From NCBI GenBank assembly GCA_007135385.1, contig SLIY01000051.1:1-11995 (forward strand): 11,995 nucleotides of DNA. Direction: 5' to 3'. Each line of letters opens with the position of its first letter. Position 1 is the stretch's first letter. The notes under the pieces are model-generated. The model was not told the DNA's origin, made no database searches, and saw only the letters and a program-made list of their open reading frames with translations. Positions 5,541 to 11,995 of the stretch are shown here, one piece after another. The position numbers were made by a program, and so were the translations under genes. The DNA comes from Leptolyngbyaceae cyanobacterium CSSed165cm_216. GTDB taxonomy: Bacteria; Cyanobacteriota; Cyanobacteriia; Phormidesmidales; Phormidesmidaceae.

Positions 5541-5924
5541 TTACTCTTCGTCTCCGTTTTCGTCGAGCTTAACCAGATGAATGTGCTTGTAGCCCAGCTT
5601 GATCCGAAATTCGTCTCCTGGCTTCAGGCCCATTTCTTCGGTGTAGGCAGAACCAATGACAATCTGACCATTCTTATGCACAGTGACATTGTAAGAGGCT
5701 TCCCGGCCACGGCCATCCTTCCCCTTCTCTGGCTCTAACTGAATCCCCTTGGCAGACAACAGGGCATCATAGAATTCTGCCAGATTCACACGAGTCTGCC
5801 CTTCCTTGCCGACCGTGTAGTAACCACATTCTTTGGCGAGTTCGCGCTTGGAAAGACTATCGTTTTCTTTGACGATCTTCAAAAGTTCTTTGCCGGTCAG
5901 GGGTTCTTTACTTTTGGTTGCCAT
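5541..5924 (-). CDS. abrB: Cyanobacterial AbrB-family transcriptional regulator (cyAbrB)
   Basis: A small DNA-binding regulator of 127 residues from the ATG at 5924. Unlike Bacillus AbrB, the AbrB-like DNA-binding fold is at the C-terminus: ASYNVTVHKNGQIVIGSAYT (about 76-95) then MGLKPGDEFRIKLGYKHIHL (98-117). The N-terminal part carries LTGKELLKIVKEND, LSKRELAKECGYYTV and RVNLAEFYDALLSAKGI, all typical of the family, and the tail is acidic (DENGDEE). Members act as global regulators of carbon and nitrogen metabolism in cyanobacteria. I did not assign it to the AbrB1 or AbrB2 subgroup. The frame can extend to a TTG at 5954, but MATKxxEPLTGK is the usual family start. No strong Shine-Dalgarno is visible. 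The next gene on this strand is ggpS, after a terminator and a 586-bp gap, so co-transcription is unlikely; regulation of ggpS by this protein would be speculation. Confidence 0.9.
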   Translation of the reverse strand: MATKSKEPLTGKELLKIVKENDSLSKRELAKECGYYTVGKEGQTRVNLAEFYDALLSAKGIQLEPEKGKDGRGREASYNVTVHKNGQIVIGSAYTEEMGLKPGDEFRIKLGYKHIHLVKLDENGDEE

Positions 5925-5981
5925 AGCTGAAACCATGAATAGGGTACACATCAAAAATTTTTGCAGCTGCTAGAACACTGT

Positions 5982-6003
5982 TATCTAGGGCCTATCTAGG
6001 GCC
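5982..6003. repeat. Perfect 11-bp tandem duplication upstream of abrB
   Basis: TATCTAGGGCC is present twice with no gap (5982-5992 and 5993-6003). It lies 58-79 bp upstream of the abrB ATG, probably within its leader, so a copy-number change could affect that leader. Confidence 0.8.
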
Positions 6004-6122
6004 AAGCAGCATATCCTCTTGTACTTTGGCCGGTGGCTAATCTAGCAAACGACTACGTTAGCGAATGGCCAAACTGAGACAAATCAAAAAGAGGACGGGA
6101 CATCGTTGTCTAGCTTATTCCA

Positions 6123-6128
6123 ATTATA
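6123..6128 (-). promoter_or_regulatory. Possible -10 element for the AbrB gene
   Basis: The reverse strand reads TATAAT in an A+T-rich patch (6119-6170). No convincing -35 hexamer lies at the right distance. If used, the abrB leader would be about 190 bases long. Weak prediction. Confidence 0.2.
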
Positions 6129-6200
6129 GTAATAAAATATCCAATAAGATCGACATTTATAAAATTAGAATCTTGTGCATAAGGTTGCCCTAAACCGAGG

Positions 6201-6229
6201 TTGGCAAAGGGCAGATCTCCTTTTATAAT
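6201..6229 (+). promoter_or_regulatory. Strong-looking sigma70 promoter pointing into a gene-free spacer
   Basis: TTGGCA (6201-6206), a 17-base spacer, then a perfect TATAAT (6224-6229). Transcription would start near 6236 and run toward the 3' end of the convergent hydrolase gene, which ends at 6388 on the minus strand. No open frame with a ribosome site follows, so a non-coding or antisense RNA is the natural guess. Chance occurrence in A+T-rich spacer DNA is possible. Confidence 0.35.
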
Positions 6230-6286
6230 TCATTGCTGTTGTAGAGGCTGCTACCAAAATTACCTGGCCTTAGGTTCAGCTATTAC

Positions 6287-6312
6287 AACTACAAGAAGGA
6301 ACTACAAGAAGG
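6287..6312. repeat. Perfect 13-bp tandem duplication
   Basis: AACTACAAGAAGG occurs at 6287-6299 and 6300-6312 with no gap. The unit contains a purine-rich AAGAAGG that looks like a ribosome site, but no start codon with an open frame follows. The surrounding gene-free spacer 5925-6387 otherwise holds only the promoter-like sequences and the 11-bp duplication listed separately. Confidence 0.8.
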
Positions 6313-6364
6313 AATCATCTGTTCCACCGTGGAGCGGTAGTGAATTAGTACGCCGATTGACGAC

Positions 6365-6391
6365 ATAGGCGGCTACAACTTGATCGCCTAT
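6365..6391. repeat. Hairpin overlapping the stop codon of the hydrolase gene
   Basis: ATAGGCG (6365-6371) pairs perfectly with CGCCTAT (6385-6391) across a 13-base loop. The minus-strand TAG stop (6390-6388) sits inside the stem. No T-run follows on either strand, so termination is uncertain. Confidence 0.35.
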
Positions 6392-7305
6392 AGGCCAAGG
6401 CGAGCGGCAATGGTGGCCATTACAGATTGACTCAGGGCGTCGTAGTCATATCCGCCTTCTAAGCCAAACAGGATGTGGTCGGTGATGGCCAGACAATGGC
6501 GGGTAAAGTCACCATAATCTGAGGGCTGCAAACAAATGTTGGCCAGTGGGTCGGCGGCGGTGGCATCGTACCCGGCACTAATGATCAGTAGATTGGGCTG
6601 AAAAGCGCTTAAAAAAGGAATAACCTGGTGCTGAAATTGATTTTGGTAGTCAACCCCAGTGCTGCCTGGGGACATAGGTAGGTTCAGTACATCGTGATCT
6701 AGACCAGTTTCGCTGGCCAAGCCAGTGCCGGGATAAGCTGGGGACTGGTGCAGAGAACAGTAGGCGATGGCGGGGTGATTTTCGACCAGGGCCTGGGTGC
6801 CATTGCCATGGTGCACATCCCAGTCAAGGATCGCGACTCGCTGGATGTGGGGTTGGTCAAGGGCGTAATGGGCGGCGATCGCCGCATTAGAGAAGAGACA
6901 AAATCCCATGCCGCAATCGCGGCCCGCATGGTGACCTGGAGGACGGGCCAGCACAAACGCCGAGTGACCGGTTTGCAGCACGTAGTCAACCCCATCTAGC
7001 CAGGCGGCCACCGCCAGCCGCGCTACCCCATAGCTGCGTTCTGACACCACGGTATCGCCGTCGATATGACCACCTCCCGCCGCCGCCAACTGCTTGAGGG
7101 CTTCCACATAGTGGGGGTTATGTAGCCTAGTGATCGGGTCATCCACGGGTCGCTGGCTAGGGCTATGCCAGTCCAGATGGGCTGCCCAGGGGGCTGTCTT
7201 CAGAGCCTGAACAATCGCCGTTAGGCGTCCAGCATTTTCGGGGTGGAAAGGCCCTGGATCGTGGGTCAAAAAATCTGGGGAATAAATAACCGCAAAATCG
7301 GCCAT
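6388..7305 (-). CDS. Class II histone-deacetylase-like / acetylpolyamine amidohydrolase family protein
   Basis: Zinc-dependent hydrolase of the arginase/deacetylase fold, 305 residues from the ATG at 7305, a usual length. All active-site motifs are present: FHPENAGRL near the N-terminus, RPPGHHAG (121-128) with the paired histidines, ILDWDVHHGNGTQ (159-171) supplying zinc ligands D163 and H165, SAGYDA (244-248) with the third zinc ligand D247, and LEGGYD (282-287) with the C-terminal glycine-rich loop and tyrosine. Bacterial members remove acetyl or other acyl groups from small molecules (polyamines, acetoin-related compounds) or from protein lysines; the substrate here cannot be read from sequence. 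No signal peptide is seen, so it is presumably cytoplasmic. The frame could extend to a TTG at 7344, but MADFAVIYSPDFLTHDPGPF is the natural family start. It is divergent from gyrA across a 262-bp spacer. Confidence 0.88.
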   Translation of the reverse strand: MADFAVIYSPDFLTHDPGPFHPENAGRLTAIVQALKTAPWAAHLDWHSPSQRPVDDPITRLHNPHYVEALKQLAAAGGGHIDGDTVVSERSYGVARLAVAAWLDGVDYVLQTGHSAFVLARPPGHHAGRDCGMGFCLFSNAAIAAHYALDQPHIQRVAILDWDVHHGNGTQALVENHPAIAYCSLHQSPAYPGTGLASETGLDHDVLNLPMSPGSTGVDYQNQFQHQVIPFLSAFQPNLLIISAGYDATAADPLANICLQPSDYGDFTRHCLAITDHILFGLEGGYDYDALSQSVMATIAARLGL

Positions 7306-7567
7306 GGTAAAGGCGTGGTGCACAACAATCGTCAATCGCAACAATTGGGGGGAATGCCCTCACCCATTCGGTTTGAAACCAGCCTGGGGGATGGCTTTAT
7401 CAGCTGTCTTCCACCATAGCGTCAAATGTCTGAGACCCCTGATTTTATGCTAAAATAATAAATGCGCTAAGCCTAAAATTTAGCCTTTATTGAGCGCTAT
7501 TCAGCACTGTCTGGCCTGGCCATCTGATTAGCGCTTTGTCATTCGCCAATTCGGAGTTTTTTCGCCT
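7306..7567. other. Divergent spacer between the hydrolase gene and gyrA
   Basis: This gene-free stretch should hold promoters for both directions. An A+T-rich patch (7441-7492) with TAAAAT (7451-7456) and the palindrome CTAAA-A-TTTAG (7473-7483) is the best candidate for the gyrA control region, but I see no good -35 hexamer. GGAG (7553-7556), 11 bases before the gyrA ATG, is the probable ribosome site. Nothing else is recognised. Confidence 0.4.
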
Positions 7568-10171
7568 ATGGCAACCCCAGAAGAGCGTATTGTCCCCACG
7601 GATTTACGCAACGAAATGTCTCGCTCTTACCTGGAATACGCCATGAGCGTGATTGTGGGTCGAGCCCTGCCAGACGCCAGGGATGGTCTGAAGCCAGTGC
7701 ATCGTCGCATCTTATATGCCATGCACGAGTTGGGCTTGACCGCCGACCGCCCGTTTCGGAAGTGCGCCCGGGTGGTGGGGGAAGTGCTGGGTAAGTACCA
7801 TCCCCATGGGGATACAGCGGTATACGATGCCTTGGTGCGCATGGCCCAAGACTTCTCGATGCGATCGCCGCTGATTAACGGCCACGGCAACTTTGGTTCC
7901 ATCGACAACGACCCCCCTGCCGCCATGCGGTATACCGAGTGTCGCCTACAATCCCTCTCCAGCGACTCGCTACTGCAAGATATCGAGTCAGAGACCGTTG
8001 ATTTTGCCGATAATTTCGACGGGTCGCAACAGGAGCCGGTAGTGCTCCCCTCCCGCCTGCCTCAGCTGTTGCTGAATGGGTCATCGGGGATTGCCGTGGG
8101 CATGGCCACCAACATTCCGCCGCATAATCCCGGTGAATTAATTGATGCGGTCATTGCTCTCATCCACACCCCTGAGATTTCCACAGCTGAGCTGATGGAG
8201 CTTGTTCCTGGTCCTGACTTTCCCACCGGCGGTCAGATCTTGGGCCGCAGTGGCATTCGTGATGCCTACATGACCGGCCGTGGGTCCGTCACCATGCGCG
8301 GGGTGGCCAACATTGAAACCATTGAACAGCGGGGCCGCCCCGATCGCGAAGCGATTATCATCACCGAGTTGCCCTACCAGACCAATAAGGCGGGGATGAT
8401 TGAACGGATTGCTGAAATGGTGAACGAGCGCCGACTGGATGGTATTTCAGATATTCGTGACGAGAGCGATCGCGATGGCATGCGCATCGTCATCGAGCTA
8501 AAGCGCGATGCTTACCCCCGGGTGGTGCTGAATAACCTCTATAAGCAGACCCCCCTGCAAAATAACTTTGGGGTGAATATGTTGTCCCTGGTAAACGGGG
8601 AACCCCAGTTGCTAGGGTTGAAGCCCATGTTGGAAGTCTTCCTAGACTTCCGGATTGAAACCATTACCCGCCGCACCCAGTACGAACTGCGCAAAGCCCA
8701 GGAGCGGGACCACATTTTGCAGGGCTATCTGATTGCCTTAGCGAACTTAGATGCGGTTATTGCCCTGATTCGGGCGGCGGCCGATACCCCCTCCGCCAAG
8801 CAAGAGCTGATGGAGAGTTATGGCCTGTCCGAACTACAGGCCGATGCTATTTTGCAAATGCAGCTACGCCGGCTCACCGCCCTAGAGGCGGACAAGATCC
8901 AGCTGGAACACGAAGAGTTGGTGGCTCGCATTGCGGATTTGGAAGATATTTTGGCTCGTCGCGAGCGAATTCTAGAGATCATTGTCACCGAGCTGGGAGA
9001 GCTGAAGGCTAAGCATGATGGTCCCCGTCGCACCGTCATTGAAATGGACGAAGGGGAATTAACTGACATTTCCCTGATTGCCAACGAGCAGGTAGCGATT
9101 CTAGTCACAGACCAGGGGTATATCAAACGCATGCCCGTGGCCAGTTTTGAAGCGCAAAGTCGGGCTACTCGGGGCAAGGCGGGAGCTAAAATGCGCGAGG
9201 ATGATGCGGTGCAGCATTTCATCACATGCTACACCCACGACCATGTGCTGTTCTTTAGCGATCGCGGTGTCACCTATTCTCTCCGGGCCTATCAGGTGCC
9301 GGAAGGGTCGCGGGTGGCGCGGGGGGTACCGATCGTGCAAATGCTACCCATCCCTAAAGAAGAGGTGATCACCTCGGTGCTGGCAGTGCGAGAGTTCACG
9401 GACGAAGACTATCTGGTGATGCTGACCCGGGGTGGCTATGTCAAAAAAACGGCCCTGTCTGCCTTTAGTAATATTCGTACCAACGGCCTGATCGCCATCT
9501 CCCTAGAAGACGGCGATCATTTGAAGTGGGTGCGCCTAGCCCGGACGACTGATAGCCTTTTGATTGGGTCCCGTCAGGGTATGACCATTCACTTTAAGGC
9601 GGACAATGATCAGCTGCGACCTCTGGGCCGACCCACCCGGGGGGTGCGGGCCATGAACCTGCGGGATGGCGACGAGCTGATCAGCATGGATATTTTGCCC
9701 AGCCAAGTGGTGGAAGCCGTGATCCAAGCCACAGCGGCGGGCCAGGCCAGTGATAGCGATGATGAGGATGATGCCAGCGGCGGTGAAAGCGGTCCCTGGG
9801 TGCTGGTCATTACCGCCTCGGGCTTGGGTAAGCGGGTGCCGGTATCCAAATTCCGGTTGCAAAATCGGGCTGGGATGGGGCTGATGGCGATCAAGTTTCG
9901 CAAGGTAGACGATGCCCTGGCGGCCCTGCTAGTGGTCAACGAAGGGGATGAACTGATGCTGATTACCCATCGCGGCATCATCATTCGCCAGCGAATTGGG
10001 GATATTTCCATTCAGTCTCGCCCCGCTACTGGGGTACGGTTGCAGCGACTGGATGGGGATGATGCGATCGCGGCAGTGGCCGTCGTACCCCCTGCTCTGC
10101 AAGATGATGAGGACGCTGAAGACAGCGAGGTGAATGACGATGAAACGGAGGCAGTCCTTGAAGAGGAGTAG
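7568..10171 (+). CDS. gyrA: DNA gyrase subunit A
   Basis: Breakage-reunion subunit of the A2B2 gyrase that introduces negative supercoils using ATP hydrolysed by GyrB. The product has 867 residues. The N-terminal winged-helix/tower domain shows LPDARDGLKPVHRRILYAMH (34-53), GEVLGKYHPHGDTAVYDALV (71-90), and the catalytic tyrosine Y122 in AAMRYTECR, in the same numbering as E. coli. In the quinolone-resistance region residue 83 is Thr and 87 is Asp, so no classical resistance substitution at 87 is seen and Thr83 occurs naturally in other bacteria. The C-terminal DNA-wrapping propeller begins near 530 with a GyrA-box position reading QSRATRGKAG rather than QRRGGKG. An acidic insert (SDSDDEDDASGGESG, from about 726) sits within the propeller and the tail (from about 847) is acidic. 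The start follows GGAG by 11 bases. The next gene starts 12 bases after the stop. Confidence 0.97.
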   Translation: MATPEERIVPTDLRNEMSRSYLEYAMSVIVGRALPDARDGLKPVHRRILYAMHELGLTADRPFRKCARVVGEVLGKYHPHGDTAVYDALVRMAQDFSMRSPLINGHGNFGSIDNDPPAAMRYTECRLQSLSSDSLLQDIESETVDFADNFDGSQQEPVVLPSRLPQLLLNGSSGIAVGMATNIPPHNPGELIDAVIALIHTPEISTAELMELVPGPDFPTGGQILGRSGIRDAYMTGRGSVTMRGVANIETIEQRGRPDREAIIITELPYQTNKAGMIERIAEMVNERRLDGISDIRDESDRDGMRIVIELKRDAYPRVVLNNLYKQTPLQNNFGVNMLSLVNGEPQLLGLKPMLEVFLDFRIETITRRTQYELRKAQERDHILQGYLIALANLDAVIALIRAAADTPSAKQELMESYGLSELQADAILQMQLRRLTALEADKIQLEHEELVARIADLEDILARRERILEIIVTELGELKAKHDGPRRTVIEMDEGELTDISLIANEQVAILVTDQGYIKRMPVASFEAQSRATRGKAGAKMREDDAVQHFITCYTHDHVLFFSDRGVTYSLRAYQVPEGSRVARGVPIVQMLPIPKEEVITSVLAVREFTDEDYLVMLTRGGYVKKTALSAFSNIRTNGLIAISLEDGDHLKWVRLARTTDSLLIGSRQGMTIHFKADNDQLRPLGRPTRGVRAMNLRDGDELISMDILPSQVVEAVIQATAAGQASDSDDEDDASGGESGPWVLVITASGLGKRVPVSKFRLQNRAGMGLMAIKFRKVDDALAALLVVNEGDELMLITHRGIIIRQRIGDISIQSRPATGVRLQRLDGDDAIAAVAVVPPALQDDEDAEDSEVNDDETEAVLEEE
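10163..10168 (+). promoter_or_regulatory. Ribosome site for the debranching-enzyme gene, inside the gyrA 3' end
   Basis: GAGGAG lies in the last codons of gyrA, just before its TAG, 15 bases ahead of the next ATG (10184). Together with the 12-base gap this suggests translational coupling in one transcript. Confidence 0.4.
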
Positions 10172-10183
10172 TCCATTCCTGTT

Positions 10184-11995
10184 ATGACCCTCTGTTTTGG
10201 TCGTGATATTTGTGGCGATCGGGCTGCCGTTACCCAGCGAGAATGGTTAATTACTAATGGCATTGGCGGCTACGGTTGTGGCACCCTGGCCGGGGTGCTG
10301 ACCCGCCGCTATCATGGCCTGTTGGTCGCTGCCCTGAATCCACCTTTAGATCGGACCCTACTGGTGAGCCAGGTAAATGAAACTGTCACCTACCTGGGAT
10401 GTTCCTATGACTTGCACACCAATCACTGGGCCGATGGCAGCCTCCAACCCCTGGGCTATTACCACCTAGAATCCTTTCGCCTGGAGGGAACGATTCCCAT
10501 CTGGGTCTATGCCTTGGGAGATGCTCGTCTGGAAAAGCGCCTGTGGATGGAACCGGGGGCCAACACGACCTATGTTCGCTATACCGTTACTCGGGCCAGT
10601 GAGCCGTTGACCCTGACGGTTAAAGTCCTACTCAACTACCGTAACCACCATGATCAGACCGCTGCCAATGGCTGGCAAATGGACATATGCCCCTGGCATC
10701 AGGGGCTAAAAATTACCCCCAATGCTGAGGCGAGGCCATTTTATCTATTCAGCGAAATGGGTCCATTGCAGCCCGCCCACACCTGGTATCGGGGTTACCA
10801 CCTGGCCCTGGAAGCCGATCGGGGTCTAAACGCCCAAGAGGACCATTTACATGGCGCTACAGCCACCCGGCCGTTGGGTCAGGGTCAGTCATTTACCCTG
10901 GTGGCGACCACTGAAGCCGACGCTGATCCGACCGGTCAGACTGCCCTACTGCGTCGCCTAGCCTATGAACAGCGTCTGCTGGATCTGTGGCCCCAACCGG
11001 CGTCGATGAATCCAGCGACGCCTTGGCCGCGTCAGTTAGTCTTAGCAGCCGACCAATTTATTGTTAATCGCACCGTGAAGGGTACCCCTGGCAAAACGAT
11101 CATTGCCGGTTATCCCTGGTTTGGGGATTGGGGCCGCGACACCATGATTGCCCTACCGGGGCTGACCCTAGCCACCGGGCGCGCAGCGGTGGCTAGGCCG
11201 ATTTTATATACCTTTGCCCAGTATTTGGATCAAGGCATGCTGCCCAACGTCTTTCCTGAGGCTGGACAGACCCCCCACTACAACACCGTAGATGCCACAC
11301 TGTGGTACTTTGAGGCTCTGCGAGCCTATCTCCAGGCCACCGACGATCTAGGCTTGATTGAGCAATTGTTTCCGGCTTTGCAGCAGGTGATCACCTGGCA
11401 CCATAAAGGCAGCCGCCATCATATCCACCTGGACCCCGTAGATGGTCTGCTCTACGCTGGCGAACCAGGGGTACAGTTGACCTGGATGGATGCCAAAGTG
11501 GACGACTGGGTAGTCACCCCTCGCATCGGCAAGCCGATTGAAGTCAACGCCCTTTGGTATAACGCCCTGTTGGTGATGCAGCAGTTTGCCCGCCGTCTGG
11601 GCCAGCCCCACAGCCTGTACCAAGACCTGGTTGAGCAAACTCGCCAGGGACTGCAACGGTTTTGGAACCCTGACCTAGGCTACTGCTATGACCTGCTGGA
11701 TGGCCCCGATGGCCATGACATTACCCTCAGGCCCAACCAAATTTTTGCCGTTACCCTGCCAGATCCCACCCTCGGGCCAGCGGCCCTGCCCCTTGAGCAG
11801 CAAAAGGCGGTGGTGGATATGGTTGCTCAGGTGCTGGTGACATCCCACGGGGTGCGATCGCTAGATCCGGCCCACCCCAATACTGTTCGGATAAACAGAA
11901 TTTCAGTATATTTGCACTGTTCTGACAGAGCAGGTGTATGGTGCAACTCAAGGAATTTACGTGGGTACAACCGAGTTTGGGACCCCGAGAGTTAT
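10184..11995 (+). CDS. Amylo-alpha-1,6-glucosidase (GH133-type glycogen debranching enzyme), apparently interrupted
   Basis: Debranching enzyme that releases the alpha-1,6-linked glucose at branch points of glycogen. The frame opens at ATG 10184 (MTLCFGRDICGDRAAVTQRE) and stays open to the window end. The N-terminal domain shows EWLITNGIGGYGCGTLAGVL then TRRYHGLLVAAL. The catalytic (alpha/alpha)6 domain has AGYPWFGDWGRDTMIALPGL (308-327), MLPNVFPE, YNTVDATLWYFEAL, WMDAKVDDWVVTPRIGKPIEVNALWYNAL (in two parts of the same strand) and RPNQIFAVTLP (516-526), then HGVRSLDPAHPN to about 566. There the family normally continues with a Y-x-G-x-YGG segment and a YHQGTVW motif, about 100 more residues. 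Here it changes to NTVRINRISVYLHC, which has no resemblance, with a drop in G+C. I read this as an insertion at about 11880 that makes the gene a likely pseudogene. It probably shares a transcript with gyrA. Confidence 0.88.
   Translation, partial: MTLCFGRDICGDRAAVTQREWLITNGIGGYGCGTLAGVLTRRYHGLLVAALNPPLDRTLLVSQVNETVTYLGCSYDLHTNHWADGSLQPLGYYHLESFRLEGTIPIWVYALGDARLEKRLWMEPGANTTYVRYTVTRASEPLTLTVKVLLNYRNHHDQTAANGWQMDICPWHQGLKITPNAEARPFYLFSEMGPLQPAHTWYRGYHLALEADRGLNAQEDHLHGATATRPLGQGQSFTLVATTEADADPTGQTALLRRLAYEQRLLDLWPQPASMNPATPWPRQLVLAADQFIVNRTVKGTPGKTIIAGYPWFGDWGRDTMIALPGLTLATGRAAVARPILYTFAQYLDQGMLPNVFPEAGQTPHYNTVDATLWYFEALRAYLQATDDLGLIEQLFPALQQVITWHHKGSRHHIHLDPVDGLLYAGEPGVQLTWMDAKVDDWVVTPRIGKPIEVNALWYNALLVMQQFARRLGQPHSLYQDLVEQTRQGLQRFWNPDLGYCYDLLDGPDGHDITLRPNQIFAVTLPDPTLGPAALPLEQQKAVVDMVAQVLVTSHGVRSLDPAHPNTVRINRISVYLHCSDRAGVWCNSRNLRGYNRVWDPESY
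11881..11995 (+). mobile_element. Probable left end of an insertion sequence within the debranching-enzyme gene
   Basis: Family similarity of the host protein stops at about 11880, and the following 115 bases are lower in G+C. They begin TACTGTTCGGATAAACAG, contain ACTGTTC twice (11882-11888 and 11916-11922) and a CTGTT/AACAG stem (11883-11887 with 11894-11898), and then a new ATG opens in another frame. A short end of about 55 bases followed by an ORF is the usual form of an IS end. The right end and target duplication are outside the window, so the family is not assigned. A point of rearrangement other than an IS, or an assembly junction, remains possible. Confidence 0.55.
11938..11995 (+). 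CDS. Start of a possible transposase ORF (first 19 codons)
   Basis: ATG at 11938 opens a frame reading MVQLKEFTWVQPSLGPREL to the window end, offset from the debranching-enzyme frame. I do not recognise the family from 19 residues. The inference that it is a transposase rests on its place just inside the presumed IS end. Only a weak ribosome site (GAGCAGG, 11928-11934) precedes it. Confidence 0.35.
   Translation, partial: MVQLKEFTWVQPSLGPREL

Noticed and set aside
8818..9225. Minus-strand frame of 135 codons within gyrA.
   Set aside because: Ser/Arg-rich antisense shadow of the conserved gyrA coding sequence.

Overview
The window looks like chromosomal DNA of a cyanobacterium, probably filamentous and moderately salt-tolerant. 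Four things support this. The octamer GCGATCGC (HIP1) occurs at least eleven times (near 509, 797, 1620, 1979, 5150, 6875, 7861, 8466, 9258, 10064 and 11854). The intergenic spacers carry 7-bp-periodic repeats of the kind common in filamentous cyanobacteria. There is a ChlP-type chlorophyll-biosynthesis gene start and a cyanobacterial-type AbrB regulator. There is also a glucosylglycerol-phosphate synthase, the marker enzyme of glucosylglycerol-accumulating cyanobacteria. Genus and species cannot be read from this window.

Layout: positions 1-7305 hold six genes, all on the minus strand. In transcription order they are a class II histone-deacetylase-like hydrolase (7305-6388), a cyAbrB regulator (5924-5541, followed by a hairpin terminator), ggpS (4954-3446), glpD (3203-1530), gpsA (1365-361) and the first 29 codons of chlP (88-1). 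From 7568 the strand switches: gyrA (7568-10171) is followed after 12 bases by a GH133-type amylo-alpha-1,6-glucosidase (glycogen debranching enzyme). That gene loses family resemblance after about residue 566, near position 11880, where what looks like the left end of an insertion element begins and runs off the window.

The functional core is ggpS-glpD-gpsA. GgpS joins ADP-glucose to glycerol-3-phosphate to make the precursor of the osmolyte glucosylglycerol. GpsA makes glycerol-3-phosphate from dihydroxyacetone phosphate, and GlpD oxidises it back. The cluster therefore brackets the glycerol-3-phosphate pool that feeds the osmolyte and membrane lipids. The spacers (160-530 bp) are large for a tight operon and are rich in repeats and hairpins. 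ggpS has a plausible sigma70-type promoter with a perfect 8+8 bp dyad over its -10 region.

No wholly new gene system is visible; the coding genes are recognisable families. The points most worth checking are the interrupted debranching enzyme, the dyad at the ggpS promoter, a long inverted repeat between ggpS and glpD, a good-looking orphan promoter at 6201-6229 pointing into a spacer, and heptamer and short tandem repeats in the spacers.
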